From Candidatus Sumerlaeota bacterium (GTDB lineage Bacteria > Sumerlaeota > Sumerlaeia > JADFCT01), in the NCBI GenBank assembly GCA_026398575.1, contig JAPLSP010000080.1, positions 1-13,030 of the forward strand: 13,030 bases of DNA, in the 5' to 3' direction. Below are positions 1 through 7,542 of this stretch, piece after piece. The stretch's first letter is position 1. Every line of letters begins with the position of its first letter. Under the pieces are notes generated by a model, which had not been told where the DNA came from, ran no database searches, and saw only the letters and a list, made by a program, of their open reading frames with translations. The position numbers and the translations under genes are program-made.

Positions 1-23
1 GCCGTCCGACGGAGCGGGACGGC
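1..23. repeat. Short GC-rich hairpin at window edge
   Basis: The arm GCCGTCC (1-7) pairs with GGACGGC (17-23) across a 9-nt loop. It lies at the very edge of the window and could be the end of a larger intergenic repeat or a terminator of the preceding gene, which is outside the window. There is no T-run after it, so a classical intrinsic terminator is not supported. Bases 24-166 hold no gene that I can support. Confidence 0.4.
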
Positions 24-154
24 CTACCATGCGGCGCCAGGCTGCAGGTCGAGATGCGCCCTGATTCCGCCTCCGGGCCTTTTCAGGACCATACATAGTT
101 TTATATGCATCGCGGAATGGGAATAATCACGAAGTCACGACGATATAAAGAACC

Positions 155-159
155 GGAGA
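155..159 (+). promoter_or_regulatory. Ribosome binding site of the secreted TIM-barrel-like gene
   Basis: GGAGA with 7 nt to the ATG at 167. It decides this start over other in-frame possibilities and places the hydrophobic signal-like segment at the N-terminus. Confidence 0.6.
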
Positions 160-166
160 AACGCTT

Positions 167-1375
167 ATGAGAAAATGGGCTTGTCTGTTGATGATGGGAT
201 TCGGCGCCACCTCGATCGGCGTCGACGCCGGCGCGCGCGACTATCATTTCGACGGGAAAATTTCCCGCGAAACGCTGGAAGCCTATCTTTCCCGCGCCGT
301 CACAGAAGCCGAGTGGCTCCATGGAAAAGGCGATCCGGATGAAAACATCCGAATGCTGAAAAACATCGGCGCCAAGTTCGTTGGGCGATCGGTCTATATG
401 TGGGGCGCCGAGACAGACCTGCCTGGCCGCGTAACTACAGGCGGACCCCTGGCGAAGAAAATTCACGCCGCTGATCCCGACATCATCCTGCAGGCGGCGA
501 TCTTCGAGATCATCACGCGCCGTGTGAACGAACTGCCCGTGCCCGAGCGGGTCTTGACGGAATTCGGGCAGCCGATCGAGAAGCGCAACTTCCGTTATGA
601 CGACATGATCTATCCGGACGGCAAGTTCAAGGATCATTGGCGCAAGGATTCCTCCGTTCCGGACATGAGCCGCACCGAGACGAAGATGTGGTTCTATCAC
701 GTGGCCGCTTCCTATATTGATATCGGCATCGAGGCGATTCACTTCGGGCAGGTCGAGCTTATGGACCGCCGCGACAAGGATCACACGCATTGGCGCGACA
801 TGATCGAGCGGGTCCGGCGCTATGCCGCCACATACGCGCGCCGCCATCTGATCCTGTGCGACGCGCACGTGCCCAGCGGCGGCATCGTCCATGACGGCAA
901 GACCATGCTCGATTTCCATTCCTTCCCGCTTCGCATCGCGCCGGTGATTGAAAAGCCCGAGCAAGGCGTTCTGAAAGTGGGCTTCCTCGACAGCCTGTAT
1001 GGACGCAGCAAGGGCGGCTTGACGCCCAGCGGCTGGACGTGCGATCACCTGCCGTATATTGTCGAGTTGGACAATTTCGGGAAAAGCGGCCGCGAAGGAA
1101 AGAACATCCCTGGATGCTGGATCTGGGGCTACGACGAAATCGGCTGGTTCGCGCATCAAAGCGAATCGTATCGCAACGACTGGCTGCGCTATGCCTGGAA
1201 GTGGGTCCGTGAAAACGATCCTAACGGCTTTTTGCAGATGCCCGGAGACCGCTGCCTGGCCACTCCCGTCAACGGAAAGCAAATGTGGTACTGGGCCAAC
1301 ACCGCCAGCAAAGCGGCGTCCGAGGGCTTCAACCAGGAAGAAACGATCAAGGCGATCTGGGCGGCGGATAAATAG
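167..1375 (+). CDS. Secreted protein of unknown function, probable TIM-barrel fold
   Basis: The 402-residue product begins with a short basic stretch and hydrophobic run (residues 2-19, MRKWACLLMMGFGAT then an Ala/Gly-rich stretch), so it is probably exported by Sec. The start is supported by GGAGA at 155-159, 7 nt before the ATG. I recognise no named family. The body alternates predicted strands and helices as in a glycosidase-like (beta/alpha) barrel, with acidic residues at strand-like ends: IHFGQVELMD (191-200, Glu197), LILCDAHVPSGG (228-239) and CWIWGYDEIGW (317-327, Asp323/Glu324). These could form an active site, which is inference only. A long ORF on the opposite strand covers nearly the same span, but it has no recognisable domain and lacks a signal peptide. 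The stop codon lies inside the arm of a large inverted repeat. The function is not assigned; carbohydrate binding or hydrolysis fits the other genes of the window. Confidence 0.8.
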   Translation: MRKWACLLMMGFGATSIGVDAGARDYHFDGKISRETLEAYLSRAVTEAEWLHGKGDPDENIRMLKNIGAKFVGRSVYMWGAETDLPGRVTTGGPLAKKIHAADPDIILQAAIFEIITRRVNELPVPERVLTEFGQPIEKRNFRYDDMIYPDGKFKDHWRKDSSVPDMSRTETKMWFYHVAASYIDIGIEAIHFGQVELMDRRDKDHTHWRDMIERVRRYAATYARRHLILCDAHVPSGGIVHDGKTMLDFHSFPLRIAPVIEKPEQGVLKVGFLDSLYGRSKGGLTPSGWTCDHLPYIVELDNFGKSGREGKNIPGCWIWGYDEIGWFAHQSESYRNDWLRYAWKWVRENDPNGFLQMPGDRCLATPVNGKQMWYWANTASKAASEGFNQEETIKAIWAADK

Positions 1376-1459
1376 AACACAGATGTCGCGGATTTCACGG
1401 ATTTGCACGGATGAAAAAATCCGTGCAAATCCGTGAAATCCGCGACATCCGTGTTCTAT
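1372..1459. repeat. 41-bp near-perfect inverted repeat with 6-nt loop
   Basis: Arms 1372-1412 and 1419-1459 are complementary except for one A/C mismatch (1381 against 1450). The loop is GAAAAA at 1413-1418. The arms themselves are built from degenerate CGGATTT-type units spaced 9-10 nt apart (CGGATTTCA, CGGATTTGCA, CGGAT). The TAG stop of the upstream gene (1373-1375) is inside the left arm. RNA from either strand would fold into a very stable stem, so it may end transcription or protect a 3' end, but there is no U-tract of a classical Rho-independent terminator. Such sequence resembles dispersed intergenic repeats; copy number elsewhere cannot be judged here. Confidence 0.9.
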
Positions 1460-1556
1460 ACAATAATCCCCCGATCAAACCCTCCCTGGCCGACTCAATG
1501 ATTTTTTGATTGTGCATCAGCCTCTCTGAATTTAGCATCCCCTCAATGATTGATAT

Positions 1557-1561
1557 GGAGG
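1557..1561 (+). promoter_or_regulatory. Ribosome binding site of the DUF2281-like gene
   Basis: GGAGG is separated by 7 nt from the ATG at 1569. It is a strong Shine-Dalgarno sequence that supports this small gene being real. Confidence 0.65.
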
Positions 1562-1568
1562 TATTGCC

Positions 1569-1793
1569 ATGAGCACGGCTGATTTAATTTTTATGACTGT
1601 AAAACAATTGCCGCAGGATCGTCAGGCCGAGGTTTTGGATTTTGCGGAGTTCATTCACGGACGCGCTGCTTCTGCAGATAACAATGATGATGCGAGCTGG
1701 AAGGCGTTTTCACTTTCCTCCGCCATGCGAGGAATGGAAAATGATGATATGCCTGAATACAGCGAAAAAGATATCAAGGAGTCCTATCAATGA
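1569..1793 (+). CDS. DUF2281-type antitoxin-like small protein
   Basis: The 74-residue product has the pattern I associate with DUF2281 proteins. Its N-terminal half is a helical LPQDRQAEVLDFAEFIHGR segment (residues 15-33). The C-terminal half carries the short FSLSSAMRGMENDD box (47-60) and a charged tail ending EKDIKESYQ. Such proteins usually act as the antitoxin of a toxin-antitoxin pair, often with a PIN-domain ribonuclease encoded immediately downstream. No PIN gene is present: the stop overlaps the start of a Gfo/Idh/MocA oxidoreductase by 4 bp (ATGA, 1790-1793). The strong GGAGG ribosome site suggests it is translated. It could be an orphan antitoxin left after toxin loss, or a small protein recruited as the leader cistron of the oxidoreductase. 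The family assignment rests on recalled motif similarity. Confidence 0.75.
   Translation: MSTADLIFMTVKQLPQDRQAEVLDFAEFIHGRAASADNNDDASWKAFSLSSAMRGMENDDMPEYSEKDIKESYQ
1776..1781 (+). promoter_or_regulatory. Ribosome binding site of the oxidoreductase inside the upstream gene
   Basis: AAGGAG lies in the last codons of the DUF2281-like gene, 8 nt before the ATG at 1790. Together with the ATGA stop/start overlap this predicts translational coupling of the two genes. Confidence 0.65.
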
Positions 1794-3163
1794 GATCAGA
1801 GATCAACCGCCGCAAGTTTATCGCAGCCAGCGCGGCGGCCGCAGTATCAGCGGCGGCTGCGGCTACTACATTTTCGTGTACGATTGTACCGCGCCATGCG
1901 CTTGGTGGGCCGGGCAAACCGGCGCCGTCCGGGAAACTCAACATCGGCTGCATCGGCGTCGGAAGCCAGGGCACCGGTGTCACGAAGGACCTGGGCGGGA
2001 TGCCTAACGTAAACATCGCCGCGATCTGCGACGCGGACGAGAAGCAGGCGGCCAATGCAATGAAGGCCTTTCCAGGCCGCCCGTTTTATAAGGACTTCCG
2101 CGTGTTGCTCGACAAGGAAAAGGGCCTCGACGCCGTGATGGTCGCGACGCCGGACCATTGGCACGCGCCGATTTCGATCCGAGCGATGAAACTTGGCAAA
2201 CACGTCTATTGCGAGAAGCCGCTGGCGCACACCGTCGAGGAGGCGCGGCTGATGGGCAAGGTCGCCGCCGAGATGAAGGTCGTCACACAGATGGGCAACA
2301 ACGGCCACGGCGGCGAGGGCCTGCGCCTGACGAAAGAGTTCATTGACGCCGGCGCAATCGGCGCGGTGAAGGAGGTTCACGTCTGGTCGGATCGCCCCGG
2401 CAGATTCTGGGACACGCAGGGCAGGCGCCGCCCCTCGGATACGCCGCCCGTCCCCCCGACGCTCGATTGGAATCTATGGCTCGGCCCCGCGGCGCAGCGC
2501 CCTTATCACCCCGACTACGCGCCGCGCAAATGGCGCGGCTGGTTCGATTTCGGCTGCGGCGCGCTCGGCGACATGATGGTCCACAACGCCGATCCCGCGT
2601 GGTACGCGCTCGATCTCGGCGCGCCCGAATCCATCGAGGCGCAGACCGCCGAGACCAATCCCGACAGTTTCCCTTTGTGGACCATCGTCACGTGGAACTT
2701 CGCCGCGAAGGGAAAGCGCGGACCGGTCAAGCTTGTCTGGTACGACGGCGGCAAAAAACCCGCGCTGCCTCCCGGCTCGGAGTCGGACCGCAAACTCGAA
2801 GACAACGGCATATACTTCGCCGGCGATAAAGGCGCCATGATCTGTGGCGGCTGGTCCAGCCCGCCGCGCCTCGTTCCTGAAACGGCGATGAAGAACTATC
2901 AGCGTCCGCCCAAAACCATCGAGCGCAGCTTGGGCCATCGCATCGAATGGGTGAACGCCTGCATCGCCGGCAAACCCCAGGACGCCAAAGCCGGCTTCTG
3001 GTATTCCGCCCCCTTCACCGAGTCGCTCCTCATCGGCGTTCTGCCCATCCGCCTCGGCAAAAAAATCGAATGGGACGCCGAGTCAATGAAAGCCAAAAAC
3101 GCCCCCGAAGCCGACCCCCTGATCCGCAAAAAATACCGCGAAGGCTTTGGGTTGCCGGTTTAA
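1790..3163 (+). CDS. Tat-exported Gfo/Idh/MocA family oxidoreductase
   Basis: The 457-residue product starts with a twin-arginine signal (NRRKFIAAS at 6-14, then an Ala-rich hydrophobic stretch to about residue 29), so the folded, cofactor-loaded enzyme is probably exported. The Rossmann fold follows: GCIGVGSQGTG (53-63) binds the dinucleotide, and Asp81 in AICDAD is the acidic residue expected to favour NAD over NADP. VATPDHWHAPISI (118-130) and YCEKPLAHT (140-148) are family hallmarks, with the EKP lysine (143) near the nicotinamide. The C-terminal half contains GCGALGDMMVHNADPAW (255-271), typical of the Planctomycetes-type sugar oxidoreductases. The substrate is probably a sugar or polyol but cannot be read from sequence. 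The gene is translationally coupled to the DUF2281-like gene. Cys30 at the end of the signal region sits in FSC, which is not a convincing lipobox. Length is usual for the exported subfamily. Confidence 0.93.
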   Translation: MRSEINRRKFIAASAAAAVSAAAAATTFSCTIVPRHALGGPGKPAPSGKLNIGCIGVGSQGTGVTKDLGGMPNVNIAAICDADEKQAANAMKAFPGRPFYKDFRVLLDKEKGLDAVMVATPDHWHAPISIRAMKLGKHVYCEKPLAHTVEEARLMGKVAAEMKVVTQMGNNGHGGEGLRLTKEFIDAGAIGAVKEVHVWSDRPGRFWDTQGRRRPSDTPPVPPTLDWNLWLGPAAQRPYHPDYAPRKWRGWFDFGCGALGDMMVHNADPAWYALDLGAPESIEAQTAETNPDSFPLWTIVTWNFAAKGKRGPVKLVWYDGGKKPALPPGSESDRKLEDNGIYFAGDKGAMICGGWSSPPRLVPETAMKNYQRPPKTIERSLGHRIEWVNACIAGKPQDAKAGFWYSAPFTESLLIGVLPIRLGKKIEWDAESMKAKNAPEADPLIRKKYREGFGLPV

Positions 3164-3271
3164 CCCGTGAACTGCGCGCAAAAAAAGAGATAAGATGAAT
3201 CGCTAGAGATACCAGATTATTATTAAGGGAATTATTAAAGGTTATCTTACTCATAAAAATGAGCAAAACAA

Positions 3272-3303
3272 CCTGTCCATGAAAAAATCGCCTGTCCATG
3301 AAA
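3272..3303. repeat. Two direct copies of a 13-bp sequence
   Basis: CCTGTCCATGAAA occurs at 3272-3284 and again at 3291-3303, 19 bp apart. The core CCTGTCCAT reappears in inverted orientation (ATGGACAGG) at 7518-7526, on the other side of the SIR2-TPR gene. Confidence 0.6.
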
Positions 3304-3412
3304 CCATCCCTGAAACCTTAAATGACTGAAAAGACCTGCGAAAAATTGAAAAAAAAAATCCATGAACCGCACAGGCCAATCATCTTCACAAAAACGTGCA
3401 ATCTGTTCAATC

Positions 3413-3442
3413 TTGCGCTCAGACTCCAATTCCCGTGATAAT
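3413..3442 (+). promoter_or_regulatory. Possible sigma70-type promoter of the SIR2-TPR gene
   Basis: A TTGCGC box (3413-3418) and a GATAAT box (3437-3442) are 18 bp apart, a fair match to TTGACA-17-TATAAT. Transcription would start near 3449, just after the TTG at 3445, which makes the GTG at 3505 the more likely translation start. This is inference from consensus only. Confidence 0.35.
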
Positions 3443-3492
3443 GCTTGAAGCAGTGCGGCGAAGCGCTGCAATCAACTGAGATAGCCAAAATA

Positions 3493-3496
3493 GAGG
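3493..3496 (+). promoter_or_regulatory. Ribosome binding site deciding the GTG start of the SIR2-TPR gene
   Basis: GAGG is followed by 8 nt and GTG at 3505. The upstream in-frame TTG at 3445 has no Shine-Dalgarno sequence before it, so the shorter protein is preferred. Confidence 0.5.
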
Positions 3497-3504
3497 ACGC
3501 ACGC

Positions 3505-6500
3505 GTGAGTCATCAGGCAAACAATCAGCTGCCGCAGGCATTGCTCAGCGCGCTGAACCAGGACCGGCTTCTCGTGTTCTGCGGTGCTGGAGCGTCCGTA
3601 CTGACCCCTTCTTGCCTGCCTAGTTGGTGGAAGTTCAACGAAGCGCTCTTAGAGGGTGCGAAAGAAGCGATGTTGGATGGATTCCCCGGCATAACAGGCG
3701 ATGCACGCAAAGCGATCCAGGGCTTGAGCCTCAGCCGGCTCAGCGTAGAAACATTCTCGCACAAAATCGTCGAGAGCTTTGCTGGCTCCTCCTACTTCCC
3801 GCTTCTTGAGATACTGGAGAGCAACCGCACGAACGCGAATCATCGTGCCATCGCTGAGCTTGCACGGACTGGCCGCTTGCGGGCCATCGTCACGACTAAC
3901 TTCGATACCTTGATCGAACGCGCGTTTCGCGAGAAAGGGCTAGGCTTGCACGTGATCGCCTCAAGCCTTGAGATGCCAGCCGGCAGTTCCAGGAACGCAT
4001 GCCTGCTTCTGAAGATTCACGGTTCCGTGACCGCGCATACAACTTTAGTCGATACCGTAAGCCAGAAGCTGCGGGGGCTGCCCATCGCCTTTCGCGCGTG
4101 GCTCGCAGAGCAGTTTGAGAAGTTTCATATGCTCGTCATCGGTTTCTCCGGGGCCGATCTGAACTTCGGCTCTGATTACTTGGCGTTTTCAGCGGTCACT
4201 TCCGATGGCCCAGGGATCACATGGGTCGTGCGGCCAGGGACTGAAGTTTCACCGCGTGTCGCCGACGCGGTTCGGCGTGCCGGCAAGAACGGCTCCATCA
4301 TTGAGGCGGATCTGCCCGATTTTTTCGTGCGGCTCGGCGTGTCTCTGGACGTTCCGGCAGAAGCAACGGATGCGGATCGCGCGAAACGCGAAGCGGACGA
4401 TCGTATCCGATTGCACGTGAAAGCCTTTTATGAGGAACCGCACATCGGCCCCTTTGGCGCCGCCGCGTTATGCTTGCGATTGCTTCACGAGATCGGAGAC
4501 TGCAATGCTGCGGATGCTTTGCATAAGGCGCTCGCTGCGTCTCCTGAAATCAGCGGCAGGGAGATTCCCATCGCTGCGGGGGCAGTGTTTCGATGGCTGG
4601 CAATTCACGCGATGACACGAGGGCGATTCGAGGAGGCAGAGAAATGGGAATGGCGGGAGATGTCGCTCTTTCAAGGGCTGCGTGACTTGCAATCGAAACA
4701 TGGCATTGAGCCTTCCGCAAAAAGCCTGCTGGAAATGCGGCAAAACTTGGCAGGCGCATGGAACAACCTTTCGATCTGCGCGCTTCATCTTCGAAAGTTA
4801 GAAGAGGCCCAGCGTCGAAATCGGGAGGCGGAAACACAGCTTGGCGATCCTGAAAGCTACCGCGTTCTTTGCCGAGTTTTGGTGACCGCGGCACAAATTG
4901 CTGACAAATCGGAAGCGAGCGCAGATGCGGTCTTGGAGAAGCTTCGACGGGCCAAGTCCTTCGCACTGGAAGCGGGAGAGCCATCAACCCTTTCAGACGT
5001 TGCCTTGGAGGAAGCCAAGATGCTGATCTCCGTGTTCGAGTTGGATGGCGCTCTGCAAAGCCTGCGCGCCGGACGGCCCTACTTTCGATTCAAGGGCAGC
5101 TTGGACGTGCGTGTCCAAGCTGCAATGCATTTGGCTACCATCGCGAGATTTCGAAATCGGAATGGCGCCGGCGTCGAAGTCTTGCGCCGGATGCGCAAGA
5201 CATGCATGCGCGAGGGTGCGGAGACGCTCGCTTTGAACGTGATCTTGCGCGCTGTTGAATTGTTCGGCGCGTGCAAAGCGGTTCGCCCCCAACTTGTTGC
5301 CGAGCTGGACGCTCTGATCGCCGCGTCGTCCCGCGAAGCAGAGATACTGGCTCTCCTCCGGGATGATCTCGTCGCAGGCAAGCTGGATGCTCCGCTACAG
5401 ATTCGTGTAAGGCCCTTTGGAGCAAACGAGGCAGAACAGAAAATTCGCGAGCAAATCGCAGCAGTGGAATCGCTCGGGCGGCACGACTGGCTCGCCGAGT
5501 TGCTTGAAAAGCTCTGTTTGCTAAAATACGAGGCGCAAAACTTCGCGCGCCTGGCGGACCTTGCTGAAGCCATGCTCGCTGCCGCGAAGCGAGCGCATTC
5601 GCAGGAGAATAGACTTTCTGCTTTAAATAACCTTGGCATCGCGCGTGAGATGCTCGGCGACATGCACGGCGCGCAAGAAGCCTACGCCGAAGCGCTGGCA
5701 GTTCAACCGCCGCCTTCGAAACAATTGGTTGCCTTCTTGAAGCACAACCTCGCGCTCGTCGAGATGCGTCTCGCTAATTTCGAGCGGACCGAAACTCTGC
5801 TCAGAGAAGCGCTCGCGATTAACACCACACGAGGCGACTATAACAACGCTGCCAACAACATTCGGTTTCTGGCAGAGGCGGAAGCCCGCAAAGGGAATGT
5901 CGCCAAAGCCATCGAACTTCTTGGCGCATCGGCAGACATCATTGAACGCGCGCCAGACCCACGGATACGGCCCGCCATTGAGTTCGCGCGACGACAGTTC
6001 GAAATTCAGCGCGATGCTCTCTCGTCGCCTGTCGCTTTGCAACTGCCACGGGAGGCGCAGGGCAAAGAGATCAGCGCGGAGTCGCTCCGCCAGCTTCGAG
6101 AGCAGATGAAGGCGCCCGAGGACTTGGGCAACCTGGGTTTGGCCGCGCTTCAATCCGGCCTTGTGGACGAGGCGCTGGAACTGTTCGCGGCAGCCGAAGC
6201 CGGCTACGCGGCTATGGGCAATTCGCTAGGGTTATCGCGCTGCCTGAGCAACCGCGCAACCGCAGCCGCTTCGCGAGGACGATGGCCGGAGGCAATTGAT
6301 CTGGTAGAGCGATCCATCGCCATCCGGCGCAACCTGGGTGATATCGATGGGGAGATACTCAATGGCTCCTCATTGGCAATGTTCAGATTTGAAAACCGGC
6401 AAGACGAAGCCGCCATTGCGGCCGCGAAGCGCGTAATCACCCTGAGCCATGGCCGTACACCGGCGGAGTCTCTGCTGAAGGCGTTCCTCGCCCTGATTAT

Positions 6501-7350
6501 GGCACACGGGCGACGCGGCGAGGCTGCTGAGGCAAAAGAAGCAGCCAAGCGCTTCCTCGCAGCATTGCCGTCTATCGGAAACGCCGCGCCGTTCAAGGCC
6601 ATGCTGCCAGACATCCAACGCCTTGCCGATGATCAGCCGATTGCCGAACCATCCCCAGAACGATTGCCTCCCTTGCAAGCCGCGATATTGGAGGCTGAGC
6701 GGTTGCAGCGCGCGGGCGATTGGCGCGAAGCCTTGGTTACGCTCGATGCCCTCGATGCCTCTGGCATTCAGCCCGTTGATAAAGCAATGATTTTGGCAAC
6801 ACGCGGCAACATATTGCAGACAGGCTGCCAATTCGCGGAATCCACAGATGATTATGCCAAAGCTTCCGAGATATTTCAAACCATAGGACAAGAAGACTTG
6901 GCGCTACAGGCGGATCATCATCGCGCCGTAAGCTTGCGCAATGAAGGAAAATTAGCAGAATCCGAGACTCTCTTGAGATGCATCTGGAACAACGCGCCGC
7001 CGGGGCGCTTGCGGGCCATGACCGCTCCTTCGTTGGTAAACCTTTTGCTGCAGAGAATCACGAATGCGGACCAGCCTGTAAAGGCTCCTGAGATCGAAGA
7101 TGCGCGGTCTCTCTTGGCGGAAGCGCGCCAAGTCCTTGATCTCGACGAAGAATCGCGCGGCATCATCGAAATGACGGCATCAAACGTGGAGTGGCTTGCC
7201 GACAACTTAGACGGGGGAATCTACCTTCTTGAAAAAGCGCGCCAGCATCTTTTGCGATGCAACTCACGACATGTGGATGCTTGCGAGCATGTGCTGGCAC
7301 AACGTCGCGCCGCGCTACGTGAAAGACCGGATAACGATGAACCGCGATAG
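3505..7350 (+). CDS. SIR2-like domain protein with long C-terminal TPR array, candidate anti-phage NADase
   Basis: The 1281-residue product (from GTG 3505; 1301 if TTG 3445 were used) has two parts. Residues 9-280 form a SIR2-like NAD-binding domain: LLVFCGAGASVL (22-33), AIVTTNFDTLIERAF (127-141), LLKIHGSVTA (168-177) and MLVIGFSGADLNFGSDYLAF (209-228). Asn132 and His172 occupy the positions of the catalytic Asn and His of SIR2 NADases, with a 40-residue spacing like that of Thoeris ThsA. From about 290 the protein is almost wholly helical, with recognisable TPR-like units such as SALNNLGIAREMLGDMHGAQ (706-725), further units near 735-800, 850-960 and 1060-1200. No membrane segment, signal peptide or ATPase motif is seen, so it is probably cytosolic. 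SIR2 domains fused to large helical sensors commonly deplete NAD upon phage infection. The gene stands alone on its strand between an AT-rich spacer and a decayed regulator. Its GC content looks lower than its neighbours', which suggests transfer. Confidence 0.9.
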   Translation: MSHQANNQLPQALLSALNQDRLLVFCGAGASVLTPSCLPSWWKFNEALLEGAKEAMLDGFPGITGDARKAIQGLSLSRLSVETFSHKIVESFAGSSYFPLLEILESNRTNANHRAIAELARTGRLRAIVTTNFDTLIERAFREKGLGLHVIASSLEMPAGSSRNACLLLKIHGSVTAHTTLVDTVSQKLRGLPIAFRAWLAEQFEKFHMLVIGFSGADLNFGSDYLAFSAVTSDGPGITWVVRPGTEVSPRVADAVRRAGKNGSIIEADLPDFFVRLGVSLDVPAEATDADRAKREADDRIRLHVKAFYEEPHIGPFGAAALCLRLLHEIGDCNAADALHKALAASPEISGREIPIAAGAVFRWLAIHAMTRGRFEEAEKWEWREMSLFQGLRDLQSKHGIEPSAKSLLEMRQNLAGAWNNLSICALHLRKLEEAQRRNREAETQLGDPESYRVLCRVLVTAAQIADKSEASADAVLEKLRRAKSFALEAGEPSTLSDVALEEAKMLISVFELDGALQSLRAGRPYFRFKGSLDVRVQAAMHLATIARFRNRNGAGVEVLRRMRKTCMREGAETLALNVILRAVELFGACKAVRPQLVAELDALIAASSREAEILALLRDDLVAGKLDAPLQIRVRPFGANEAEQKIREQIAAVESLGRHDWLAELLEKLCLLKYEAQNFARLADLAEAMLAAAKRAHSQENRLSALNNLGIAREMLGDMHGAQEAYAEALAVQPPPSKQLVAFLKHNLALVEMRLANFERTETLLREALAINTTRGDYNNAANNIRFLAEAEARKGNVAKAIELLGASADIIERAPDPRIRPAIEFARRQFEIQRDALSSPVALQLPREAQGKEISAESLRQLREQMKAPEDLGNLGLAALQSGLVDEALELFAAAEAGYAAMGNSLGLSRCLSNRATAAASRGRWPEAIDLVERSIAIRRNLGDIDGEILNGSSLAMFRFENRQDEAAIAAAKRVITLSHGRTPAESLLKAFLALIMAHGRRGEAAEAKEAAKRFLAALPSIGNAAPFKAMLPDIQRLADDQPIAEPSPERLPPLQAAILEAERLQRAGDWREALVTLDALDASGIQPVDKAMILATRGNILQTGCQFAESTDDYAKASEIFQTIGQEDLALQADHHRAVSLRNEGKLAESETLLRCIWNNAPPGRLRAMTAPSLVNLLLQRITNADQPVKAPEIEDARSLLAEARQVLDLDEESRGIIEMTASNVEWLADNLDGGIYLLEKARQHLLRCNSRHVDACEHVLAQRRAALRERPDNDEPR

Positions 7351-7517
7351 GCGCAGACGTTCTCATTAAGGAAAAACACGCACTATTTTACGCCTTTCGG
7401 GTTAGGCGCATCTGACCGCAGGTATCTCGGTGGCGCCATTCAATTATCGCTTCATTGCGAAGGCTCAGGCCGATAGGATCAAGCCGCCTGTGAAAAGACC
7501 GTTCCGTTCAGGCTTAA

Positions 7518-7526
7518 ATGGACAGG
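7518..7526. repeat. 9-bp string inverted relative to the repeats upstream of the SIR2-TPR gene
   Basis: ATGGACAGG is the reverse complement of CCTGTCCAT at 3272-3280 and 3291-3299. It lies just before the first codon of the truncated regulator gene and also resembles the GACAGGATAT part of the 16-bp repeat found near 11,600. It may be a boundary of an inserted segment or a stray copy of the repeat family. Confidence 0.35.
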
Positions 7527-7542
7527 ATATTTTATTCTTACC

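Larger units (their letters stand above)
3164..3504. other. AT-rich spacer before the SIR2-TPR gene
   Basis: About 340 bp without a convincing gene, visibly more AT-rich than its flanks (runs such as TTATTATTAAGGG near 3216-3228 and an A-tract near 3349-3358). It holds a small CTCAT/ATGAG hairpin near 3250, two direct copies of CCTGTCCATGAAA (3272-3284 and 3291-3303), and a possible sigma70-type promoter near its right end. A minus-strand ORF here (74 codons) has biased Phe-rich composition and no ribosome site, so I do not call it. The spacer may mark the left junction of a transferred segment. Confidence 0.5.

Noticed and set aside
101..1408. 435-codon minus-strand ORF opposite the secreted TIM-barrel-like gene
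   Set aside because: The plus-strand frame has a signal peptide, a ribosome site and protein-like composition. The minus frame has neither motif nor ribosome site and is a GC-bias shadow.
1790..1880. Lipoprotein reading of the oxidoreductase signal (Cys30)
   Set aside because: Residues before Cys30 (TTFSC) do not fit a lipobox well, whereas the twin-arginine signal is clear.
3247..3471. Minus-strand 74-codon ORF in the AT-rich spacer
   Set aside because: Phe-rich translation of A-tracts, no ribosome site, and it overlaps the probable promoter region of the SIR2-TPR gene.
7391..7407. Possible terminator hairpin after the SIR2-TPR gene
   Set aside because: The stem is only 5 bp (CGCCT/AGGCG) with an 8-nt loop and no T-tract follows.
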